Source: Adiantum capillus-veneris (taxonomy: Eukaryota > Streptophyta > Polypodiopsida > Polypodiales > Pteridaceae). From it: 64,000 bases of DNA. Position numbers and translations under genes: made by a program. Each line of letters opens with the position of its first letter. Position 1 is the stretch's first letter. A model generated the notes under the pieces. The model was not told the DNA's origin, did not search any database, and saw only the letters and a list, made by a program, of their open reading frames with translations. The stretch covers positions 18,022,478 through 18,086,477 of the forward strand of contig CM043961.1 of assembly GCA_014529385.2 (NCBI GenBank), given 5' to 3'. Below, in pieces: positions 10,711 to 20,430 of the stretch.

Positions 10711-12103
10711 ATTATTATGTAGTTGTTTTAATATCAGTTTAAGTTCTAGCATCCCCATCCTCTCAGCATCCCCATTCTCTCCATTCATTTAACCTCACCA
10801 AGAGCATGTTCCCCTGCAAACCCATCAACCTCTCATGTGACCATATGTGTCCCAGCAATTCCTCCCCTTAAACTCATTTCTTACCAATTGCAACCTAGTG
10901 TGGAGTTTTGCCCTACAACTTCTTGTATTTGGGTCATTGTCTCCATTCAATTTTACTTCCTTGATGTATTGTCAATTGGCTCCTAGTAGGGTATCTTTAT
11001 CATGGAAATTCCACTTCACAATCTATCATTCGTATTACCTCTTTTCGTTATCCCCTCTCCATGGTTTTTGTGTTTTATTGTCCACCAATTGCCTTGGGTT
11101 CGGTTTTTCTCCAAAGTGCTGATTTTCAATTCTGTCGGATGACTCTCGACTCAATTGGGAACAGAGCTTGGTGTCAAAACCAACTTGCAATATTCGTCCG
11201 AGCGGTTCGCAATTATTAGCAAGTTTTTTTGGATACTTTCCTATGACATGATTTCTCTATTCTTTCCATCGCACTCAGTGTGTGCTCAAGATTCCACCAT
11301 TGAGTAGCACGATATCATTTTACTCTGATAACAACATCTCCTTCATCTATCAATTCTTGACGACACTACACCTAAAATTGGCAGACCTCTGTAAGTCTTT
11401 GATCTTCAAACCCTTCATTTAGTCGACCAAAATAAACATTTTTTTTCATCTATGCTTTTGACCCTCTATACCCGCCCTTGCCCACTCCTTGTCCCCTCTC
11501 TACCTGCCCTCGCCATAACCACCTCAACCTCTTGGCCCTCTCTACTTGCTCTCACCCCTACCTAGCCCTCCCACTCTCGTCCCTACTCACCATTCCCCTC
11601 ATCCCTCAAACCCTTGCCCTTCACCACCCCGCCCCTACCCACCCTCTCTCGCCCTTCTTTACCCCTCGCGCCTATCTCCCTACCCCTCGCCCCTACCCAC
11701 CCCCTTTTCTCCCTCTCTACTCCCTCACCCCTACCCACCCCCTAACCCTCGCTCCTATCTACCTACTATCGTCCCTATCCACCTGTCCAATCCTAGCCCC
11801 TACTTCCCGTGACCCCTACTACGCAAAATTGTAGCTCTCGCCCTCTCGCTCCAAAATATCACAAATTCAGCGGCCTCACCCTTCCGCCCTCTGCTCCTAC
11901 TCAGGTGTGTTTGCAAGGAATTTTCTTCTCAATTACTCACGATTGCTTCAGGTTCTACACTTTGTTCATATTGGCAATAACCCACAATCATATATACAGG
12001 TGTGTACAAAGCACACAACCACAAAATATCTACAAGTTTATGTATGTTATTGCTGAATATTTCATTGTGTGACTGTAAGTTTCTAAGGGTACAATGAGCA
12101 GAC
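10711..12103. other. Non-coding interval, including a C-rich simple region
   Basis: No gene is supported. 11470-11830 is low-complexity, made of degenerate CCCCTACCC / CTCGCCCCT units; its open frames (Pro/Leu/Ser/Thr only) are composition artefacts. The 3' LTR of the preceding Gypsy relic could lie in 10.72-11.4 kb, but no partner repeat was found in the window. Confidence 0.5.
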
Positions 12104-12942
12104 TGTTAGCAACCGCTAACACATGCTACACCAATATTTATGCACCAAGTTGTGGATGTGCCATAGTGCATAATATTTCCTTTTCATTGTATAGGGCTTG
12201 AGCTCATGTAGGAGTTCCAAAGTTGTATGAGTCTAGGTTAGAGAGCTCAACTTTATCCCATAGTTGAAGGGTTTGAGGTCCAAAGCTATAAAAGAGCCCT
12301 ATGCTTAATGAGAAGTCATTCTTGGGTGAGTTCTCCTCTTTGTAGAGTGGATGGTCATGAGGCTCATGGGCTTTCCATGGCCATGTAGCTCTTGATTTCT
12401 AATAATCAATTACACTTTCTTTCTTATTAGTCTTGTTTGTTTGATTATGTGGAATGAGATTGTATTAGTGTGATGGTAGATCTCCTAATCCCTTTTTTGA
12501 GTTAATATATTCTATCCACACCATTGGCCATGGTGTGTGAAGGCTATGCCTTCCTTCTCTTCATCTCTCTCTACAAGGTGTGCGGTTAGTGTGTGCGCAT
12601 ACGTAGTCGCATTGAGGGGTTGTGCCGGAATGGACACACTAATGCAGAGTAGGTATGTTAATTGCATGCTTGTGTAGTTGTGTGATTAGAGTTGTGAATA
12701 GAGTGATTGATGTGAGAGGTTAAACCACATGATTGTGTGCAAGTGATTAGGAAGTAGGAATGTGTTGTTGATTAGAGGAAGCGCTTTCCATGATTTCTCT
12801 CTATAATGAGTAGAAGGATCCCTTGAATCCTCTATGTCTATACATCTTAGGCTTGTGCTTCCATGCCCTAGCCGGGTTGACGATCCACCGATTTGATAAT
12901 TTTGTGGGTTGCAATTAGGTCGTGCTACAATGCCTCCCCACA
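12104..12942 (+). repeat. Left (5') LTR of the LARD
   Basis: Starts TGTTAGCA and ends CCTCCCCACA, 839 bp. A TATA box (TATAAAAG, 12287-12294) places the transcription start near 12.32 kb, with U3 upstream and about 620 bp of R+U5. An extra TGTTAGC-AACC-GCTAACA hairpin at the very start is absent from the right LTR. Confidence 0.88.
12287..12294 (+). promoter_or_regulatory. TATA box in left LTR
   Basis: TATAAAAG inside the LTR, conserved in the right LTR at 19392-19399. Expected to direct element transcription about 30 bp downstream. Confidence 0.6.
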
Positions 12943-12944
12943 TT

Positions 12945-12966
12945 TGGCGCCGTTGCCGGGGATCGA
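12945..12966 (+). other. Primer binding site, tRNA-Asp
   Basis: TGGCGCCGTTGCCGGGGATC is the exact complement of the 3' end of plant tRNA-Asp(GUC), including CCA, two bases (TT) after the LTR. This is the primer used by Athila/Tat-type Gypsy elements. Confidence 0.9.
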
Positions 12967-15703
12967 TAACCTAAGCTAGTGAGTTTAGGATGTGTAGAAT
13001 AGAGTAATTTCATTACTAATTTTGTTGGCTTTTGAGTGTGTGTAACTCATTTTTTTGTTTGATTTGATGATGTTGTGCAAGAAATTGATGTTAATGTTGA
13101 GTTATGAATACCCCAAACCCCCAATTCCACCCCCAATTTCACTAATTTCATGCTAACCTTTACAAATTTCACTTCTTTCCATGCTAATTGTACTAATTTC
13201 ATGCTAATTTTTACTAATTTTGACTAACCTTACTAACCTAACCACTAACATTTGAAGTGTAAAGTATGTGAAATCCCCTTGTAAGAGGTGGAATCATCAC
13301 TCTAATCAAGTTAATTGTGCTAATTTATGCTTAATTTGATGATTTGAGTGTTTGATTTTAATCTACAAATGGTCAATTTTGGAGCCGATTTGATGGTGCA
13401 CACACTTGTGTGGTAATGATGTGACTTTGCGCGGAGCAAAGTAATAGCTTGGAGTGTAATTACGATGTAAGTGCACTCACTTGTTATGTCAATTTTTGAT
13501 TGATCAATGTGATTCCATTTGCTAATTATTTTCTAAAATTAGGTGTGTATCACAAATTGACCTACATTTTGCACCTAATTTGATACACTTTGAATTAAAT
13601 TGATAGTCAAATTGTGACTAATGAACTTTGTGTGTATCCAATAATACTTAATTCCCATCAATAATTCATGTGTGTGCATAAAAATCATTGTGTGTGTGCA
13701 TGCACCAAAGAGGAAAAAATGTCAAAAATTTCAAGTGTGTATGCACTTAATCTCGAATGTGTGCATACATAAAAATTGATGGAATTGATGATACATGAGT
13801 ATGCAATCATGTAAATGATGTATACGTTAGGCTAATTTAATCATTGGATAATCCTAATTGCCAAAAAATTGGGCAAAAATTGAGTGTGTGTGCCCATCCA
13901 TGACCACTTAATTTTCAATGATTGATGGTCAATTGGAACGCCTAAATGGCTTTTTGATTGTGAAATGTTCATGAAAAGTATGTGCAATCATTAGGTATAA
14001 GCCTAAATTCATTTCCAAATGCGAAAAATTCGATCATTTGTGCTTAATTTTGGAGTGTATGCATTGCTTGATTGGGTGAAAATAGTTTAATTTTTAAAAA
14101 ATTGAGCATATATGCATTCACTTATACTTGATTGAGTTTGCATTTTGAGCATTGCATTTTTGGAATTTATGTAATTTTTGCATAAAATTTTGGCCTAAAT
14201 TTGGGTGTGTGCCTACTCAATAATCCAGTGCTTGAATGAATAATTGGTATTTTTTACCAATTATGATGATGATTTGGTCAAATAATTGAGGTGTTATCAC
14301 AAATTGGGTCAAATGTTGAGATAGATTTTTCAAATAATGCCCAATTGCGAAGAATTGTTGTGTGTTTCCATGCTAATGATTGATCAAGATGAACATGGTA
14401 ATGTTGCATTCATTTATGCGTAATTGTGACTAAATTTCACTCATGTCGAGCCATGCAAATCCCAAATGATAACCCTAATTGGGTTTGAGTGATTGTGAAC
14501 ACCGGATATGAGCAACTCACAAGTTGCAATGATTACAAATTGGGTTTGGAATGGCCAAGGACAATTAGGTCACTCATTTTGTGAGCTTGCACTATTCAAT
14601 TGATGATTTGTCAACTAATCTTGTGCTCAAATTCTTTCAACTTAAAGTGTGTCACGTCAATGATCTTTTGGAGTAGTATTGTAAACGAATTAATGAGAAT
14701 TTTCAAAATTTTGATGAAAATGTGGCTTAAATTCTCATGAGGTTGTTCATTGCATGATGTGCGTGTATATAAAACTTGTGCTTACAAAATTGAAATTGGA
14801 TAGAGAGAGATGGGAGATTGGAATGGAATTGGATTATTTTCCTATGTAGTGTGTTTGCACTTTCAAAATTGATGTGAATATGGATTTCAATCACTCATTT
14901 GAAGCCAAAAAAAAGATCAATTGCATTTTCCAATGAAACTTTTGTTGAATGGAGAGATTAGGACATGGTGTGTGCATTAATTGAGCTAGTACCACCAATT
15001 GACTGTGAATTGATTCAAACAATGCATGAAATTGATGTCAATAATTTTGGTGCACGAGATGTTTGACGAGTGTTTTAAAACTTACAATAACAAAAATCCA
15101 CTTTTTGATAGACCCTCAACTCACGGCGGCCATAAACAATCTATTTCTCCCTTTCTTGCTCTTGTGATAGTGGGAATCACCCCTTAGTCCAAAAATAAAA
15201 TAAAATAAAATTTGGGTGTCCATCAACAGATTCATCAAATAGGCTTTTTTTCATCCTGTTGACCCGGACCCGGGCCCGACGCCTTGTGCTGCATAAGCAA
15301 GGTGCGTTGCCTACTCACTACTCGCCCCCACACACACACACCTATTTTAAGTGGCACACTTGTGGGCAGAGGCACTCACTTTTTGCATGATATGGCCCGT
15401 CATCAGCGCCAAATCACTGATCACCCACTAGCGTTGTCCAATGGCCACATTTGTGCAATCAAAGCTCACACTTTGCTTTACCTAATACCCACAAGAAAGA
15501 CAAGCAAGTTCCGACTTCCATGGAAATCATGCCGCTGCATGCAGTCAGTCAATGAAGGCGCGACCAAATAAACCCAGCCCTAGTGCCCCACCGATGCCTT
15601 CACCGACGCCTTCACTGCACGCCATGTCCCACTTGTTTGCCTAAGAACAATAAACATTAAAATTTGTTGATTTCACGCTTCTCTGGAGATTCTGTGGACA
15701 CTG

Positions 15704-15958
15704 ACGAAGCTTCTTCCTCTGGTCGGTGGTCTCGCCCTGGTCTTCAAACCGACTGAGTCGCTTGGCTCGTAGTGCACGCGCGCCACTGATGGAGCTTCTT
15801 CCCTTGGTCAGTGGTCCCGCTCTGGCCTTCAAACCGCCTGAGACACTTGGCTCGTAGTGCACGCGCGCCACTGACGGAGCTTCTTCCCCTGGTTGATGGT
15901 CCCGCCCTGGTCTTCAAACCGCCTGAGTCTCTTGGCTCGTAGTGCACGCGCGCGCATT
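15704..15958. repeat. 85-bp tandem repeat, three units
   Basis: Three units of 85 bp begin at 15704, 15789 and 15874 (ACGGAGCTTCTTCCCCTGGT ... GTGCACGCGCGCCACTG). They sit in the GC-rich island of the LARD. Minus-strand open frames across the repeat encode the same short peptide three times but show no known domain. Confidence 0.85.
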
Positions 15959-16083
15959 GGGGAGTCGGGACTGACTGTTTTGGCTCTCTCTCATCTGAGT
16001 CCCATTTTATGATTGCTCAAAACCCGCGGTCCTGCTCGGTTGATGCTCTTGCACCTGCCCCGGCTCCCTTGACTTGCCTTTGG

Positions 16084-16122
<39 letters not shown>
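16084..16122. repeat. (CA)n microsatellite
   Basis: About 19 CA dinucleotides in a row in the GC-rich island of the LARD; open frames reading THTHTH are artefacts. Confidence 0.95.
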
Positions 16123-16123
<1 letters not shown>

Positions 16124-19100
16124 CGTTGGCTCCTACTGGCCCGCCAGTTGCTGGTCCCCTTTATCCGCCATCACACACACGGCGCATCAAATATCGGTTG
16201 GATTGCGCATCAAATATCGATTGGATTGCGCAACTCTGTCGCAATTTTTTGGCATGCCACCATCTGAAAGCATGAAAGCCTTTTGATCGCTCTTTTCTGC
16301 AATTGAAAGAAAAATGAAAAAAGTAAGACGGGCGTTCACACCCCTCCTTTCGCCACTAGCTCATAAGATGAGTTAACTTTACCTTGAGCCGGCAGAAAGA
16401 GAAAACCAGAAAGACTGTCAGCTTAACCACAACCTGGGCAAGCTTCTAAAGAGCAAGGATAATTATTTAATTGAAGTTTTTTGTTGGGATTTTGTGATTT
16501 GAAAACCATTTCATGGAATTGCATAAAAAATGCATGGCTGGTGCGAAATCTTCATTATGCTTGTTTTAAATGCAAAATTTTGTGCATTGAGATGTTGGCC
16601 AAAGACACCAAATTAAGTTGCGTAACTCAAGGAAATGAAAGTTTACTTCATCATAAGCACTCTCGCTATTTATGCACAAATTTGCTACATGAGAGCACGA
16701 AAGACATGCAACTTTTGTATCTGAAATGAGATTCCAAAATGAACTACATTGAAATCTAAGGGGCATGATGGAGCATAGGTTTTTGTGATGCTTGAGGTGT
16801 ATGAAAAATGCTTTTGTGCACTAACATGTTTTGGAAGGGGTGATTGGCAGGTTGAGAGTAGATTGAGGATCCAAATGCCTATAAAGGGGCACAAAATTAA
16901 ATTGTAATGCAAAATTTAGCTATTCAAGAGCCACGCATTTTGTTCATATGTACTATGCTTGTGCATAAATGAACTCTCATTCCACAATTTTTTTGGATTG
17001 TGCATGATTTGATGGTCGAGTTCATTGGCATTTTTCATTGCACTACATGAACAAATCTTTTGGGAAGCATACGAGCTTCATTTGAGAGCTACATTGATGA
17101 TGCATTCATGCTTGATCGAGACGTATTGTGTGCATGAATTGAATGAGAAATCATTGCATAGCACTAAAATTGGGCTTGTTTTAACGGCCAAAAGAGAGCA
17201 TTATGGGGTTGTGATTGATTGCACATGCTTTTAGTGCTTGTATTGGATGTTCAAATGCTTTAGAGCACTAACAATTGAATTGCTTTTGAAGGGTGGTGTG
17301 ACAGGTGTGTGATTTCAAATGATCCAAGAAGGGGTCATCATTGCAATATTGCAAAATTTGGCTAATTAGAGCCATTCCAAATTCTTTGGATTAAAAGTTG
17401 TATATCTGTTAGCTCATAGCTTGGTCAAAAGTTAAATTTTTTTCATTTTGAGCTAGTGTTTAACCAACTTTTTTGAGCTTTCAAGTACAAAATTTGGCTA
17501 TTGAGAGCCACTCACTTTCATTTCATCAAGTTGCAGTCATCTCTAGCTCATAGATTGCTCTAGAAAATGAAAATTTTATATGAGCTAGTGTTTAGCCAAC
17601 TTGTTTGGAGCTTTTAATTGTAAAATTCAACTTTCAAGAGTCACTTCATGTCATCAAAGTCGCATTATTGTTTAGCTCTTGACTTGTTTTAAATTCCATA
17701 ATTTGATTGAGCTAGAAACTAATCAACTTTTGAATTATGTATGAGAGAAGGTAAAAATTGTAAAATTTCCTTATGTAGAAGAATTTTATCTCTCATTATT
17801 GTTATGTATGCATAAATTTGCTACGTTAGAGCATCATGTGCATAACCAAAGACACTTTTTTCCCTTGGGTTTTTTCCCTTTGGCAAATTCAGGTATGCAA
17901 GACCCTAGCTTTAGATTTTCATTAATGTTTCTTGTGTGCTTTTGGATTTCAATAATTGGCTTTTGTAGCTTGTGTTTACACTTAGCTTCAAAAAGCTTGG
18001 ATTGTAATAAAAGATCAAGAGACTTCTCTACACAAAGGATGCTTGCTCAAGGATGCTCAAAAGAGCATGAATAGGTGTAATCCTTCCATAATTTTGCTCT
18101 TTGTTCATCTCTCCATTCTCTTGCTTGGTTTAAGAGAAAATTTTCTTCTAAGCTATGGTTTTTTCATGTTCGAAAGCTAGGCATCCTAAAGTTTCAATAC
18201 TTTGCTTTGTGAAAATTAACTCATCAAAAAATTAAGTTTTATGTGTGCTAATCATAGGTAATTGGCCTTGACCTTAGGTTAATGTAGGTTCATTTCTCAT
18301 TAGTCCTAGATTCTTAGTGATAGTCTTAATACTCCATTCATTTTTAACATGACCTAGGGCTATGATTAGGCTTTAGTCTCTTTAGTCCAATTGCCATAAA
18401 GCATCTCATAATGGAAGCAATAAAGTGCTAAAAAATGAATCAATGAAGCAACAAAGTGTCAAGAAAAAGTAGAAAAAATGCTACTAGACACATGAAAATC
18501 AATATCTTTATGTTATGTTGTGTCTATGTGAAGCCTAGCGCCTTATTGGCACTTGGCAGGCGAGGGGAATCACCTTGGCTCTCTTGGTGAAGGCCCTAAA
18601 CTGATGCCCTGGGTTGATAGGGGTTAGCCATCGCCTTGGTAGGCTAGTAGGCTTTTGGAACACCTTCTTGAAGGTTCAAGGAGCCGAGAGTCGCACCTAG
18701 ACTTTCCTTGGGGTGGTAGCCTTGTGATTGTGCTTTAATTTTTTCAATGAATGACAAAATCAAAACTTCCACGAGCTTCAAAAAATCTTTGACAATGTAC
18801 TAATAGATAGGAGCTCTTTTATAGATCATAGACATGATAGACTTGAATGATTTATTAAGATTGTTCACATAGTTTTTAGGCTAGTAGGTTTATGAACTTG
18901 CATTAGCCTAGGGTCATAATTGATTGTTTGTGTTTCATACATAAAACTGAAATTTCAAGTGGTTTAATCTTCACAATAGTTTATGTGTTTTTTTTCTTTA
19001 TGTTGTCTAGTTTTTTACTATGATTTTTTAGAAGCAAAAAATCATTTTGCATGATTTGTGCTTCATGTTTTATTCATTCTTGGTGGCCTTTCATGCTCAT

Positions 19101-19203
19101 TACTTGTTCTTATGTTTTGCAGCTCAACATTTCTTCCATGGACTTGCTTTCTACCATGTCACCGTGTCTTGCTTCACCGACACAGGAGGACGTGCACCAA
19201 ATT

Positions 19204-19216
19204 AGGAAGGGGGGAA
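19204..19216 (+). other. Polypurine tract of the LARD
   Basis: AGGAAGGGGGGAA immediately before the TGTTAGCA start of the right LTR; this is where plus-strand DNA synthesis would start. Confidence 0.85.
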
Positions 19217-20030
19217 TGTTAGCAGCGGATAGGCTACACCAATTATGCACCAAGTTGTGGATGTGCCATAGTGCACAATATTTCCTTTTCATTGTATAGG
19301 GCTTGGGCTCATGTAGGAGTTCCAAAGTTGTATGAGTTTAGGCTAGAGAGCTCAACTTTATCCCATAGTTGAACGGTTTGAAGCCCAAAGCTATAAAAGA
19401 GCCCTATGATTAATAAGAAGTCATTTGGGTGAGTTATCCTCTTTGTAGAGTGGATGGTCATGAGGCTCATGGGCTTTCCATGCCCATGTAGCTCTTGATT
19501 TCTAATAATCAATTACACTTTCTTTCTTATTAGTCTTCTTTGTTTGATTATGTGGAGTGAGATTGTATTAGTGTGATGGTCGATCTCCTTATCCCTTTTG
19601 AGTTAATCTATTCCATCCACACCATTGGCCATGGTGTGTGAGGGCTATGCCTTCCTTCTCTTCATCTCTCTCTACAAGGTGTGCGGTTAGTGTGTGCGCA
19701 TACATAGTTGCATTGAGGGGTTGTGCCGGAATGGACACACTAATACGGAGTAGGTATGTTAATTGCATGCTTGTGTAGTTGTGTGATTAGAGTTGTGAAT
19801 AGAGTGATTGATGTGAGAGGTTAAACCACATGATTGTGTGCAAGTGATTAGGAAGTAGGAATGTGTTGTTGATTAGAGGGAGCCCTTTCCATGGCTTCTC
19901 TCTATAATGAGTAGAAGGATCCCTTGAATCCTCTATGTCTATACATCTTAGGCTCGTGCTTCCATGCTCGAGCCGGGTTGACGATCCACTGATTTGACAA
20001 TTTTGTGGGTTACGATTAGGTCGTAATATA
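19217..20030 (+). repeat. Right (3') LTR of the LARD, end replaced
   Basis: Matches 12104-12920 nearly base for base from TGTTAGCA to ATTAGGTCGT. The expected final bases (GCTACAATGCCTCCCCACA) are missing; at the GTCGT the sequence switches into tRNA-Asp. TATA box conserved at 19392. Confidence 0.85.
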
Positions 20031-20091
20031 GTGGTAAGTATTCCCGCCTATCACACCGGTGACCCGGGTTCGTTCCCCGGCAACGGTGCCA
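20020..20091 (+). pseudogene. Full-length tRNA-Asp copy with CCA, fused to LTR ends
   Basis: The 72 nt follow plant tRNA-Asp(GUC) from the first base (GTCGT) through the D arm (TATAGTGGTAAG), anticodon arm (CCCGCCTATCAC), T arm (GACCCGGGTTCGTTCCCCGG) to CAACGGTGCCA. Differences are a 3-nt deletion in the acceptor/D region, an anticodon GTC to ATC change, changes in the anticodon stem and one in the T loop. The terminal CCA is not gene-encoded in plant nuclear tRNA genes, so the copy derives from a mature tRNA that served as reverse-transcription primer. It joins the forward LTR at a shared GTCGT. Not a functional tRNA gene. Confidence 0.88.
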
Positions 20092-20430
20092 AATGTGGGG
20101 AGGCGTTGTAGCACGACCTAATCGCAACCCACAAAATTGTCAAGTCGTTGGATCGTCATTCCGGCTAGGGCATGGAAGCACGAGCTTAAGATGTATAGAC
20201 ATAGAGGATTCAAGGGATCCTTCTACTCATTATAGAGAGAATCCATGGAAAAGGCTTCCTCTAATCAACAACACATTCCTACTTCCTAATCACTTGCACA
20301 CAATCATGTGGTTGAAATTAACCTCTCACATGAATCACTCTATTCACACAACTACACAAGCATGCAATTAACATACCTACTCCATATTAGTGTGTCCATT
20401 TTGGCACAACCCCTCAATGAGACTACGTAC
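20092..20430 (-). repeat. Inverted U5/R fragment of the LARD LTR
   Basis: Reverse complement of about 12600-12944: it starts AATGTGGGGAGGC directly after the tRNA CCA (the AA copies the TT spacer) and runs to GACTACGTA near 20430. The layout tRNA-CCA followed by antisense U5 and R is that of minus-strand strong-stop DNA still joined to its primer. It stops about 285 bp short of the TATA-predicted transcript start, so it is incomplete or secondarily truncated. Confidence 0.85.

Larger units (their letters stand above)
12967..19203 (+). other. Non-coding internal region of the LARD
   Basis: Mostly AT-rich DNA with many short ATTTGTG / GTGTGTGCAT-type words and no ORF above about 95 codons. Composition changes abruptly to GC-rich at about 15.24-16.28 kb and back again. 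17.3-17.75 kb holds three or four diverged repeats of a block around TTTGGCTATTGAGAGCCA and GAGCTAGTGTTTAGCCAAC. No protein family is recognised. Confidence 0.6.
12104..20030 (+). mobile_element. Non-coding LTR element (LARD type), about 7.9 kb, tRNA-Asp primer
   Basis: Two LTRs in direct orientation (12104-12942 and 19217-20030), both starting TGTTAGCA, frame an internal region of about 6.3 kb. A primer site TGGCGCCGTTGCCGGGGA lies 2 nt after the left LTR, and a purine tract AGGAAGGGGGGAA abuts the right LTR, so polarity is +. No gag, protease, RT or integrase motif is seen in any frame. This fits large retrotransposon derivatives, mobilised in trans. LTRs differ by short indels and scattered substitutions (about 95% identical by eye), so the insertion is moderately old. 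The right LTR lacks its last ~20 bp, which are replaced by a tRNA copy (see 20020-20091). Target-site duplications could not be verified because of that rearranged end. Confidence 0.85.

Noticed and set aside
11478-11834. Proline-rich + frames and telomere-like CCCTAACCC words
   Set aside because: Low-complexity C-rich DNA; the units are not the plant telomere repeat CCCTAAA and are not regular.
20020-20091. Functional tRNA-Asp gene
   Set aside because: Encoded CCA, deletion near the acceptor/D arm, broken anticodon stem and altered B box; flanked on both sides by LTR sequence.
12104-20430. Interpretation of the inverted fragment as the 5' LTR of an ordinary minus-strand neighbour
   Set aside because: An ordinary element would have internal sequence after its primer site, not the rest of a tRNA; this alternative does not explain the full tRNA copy.
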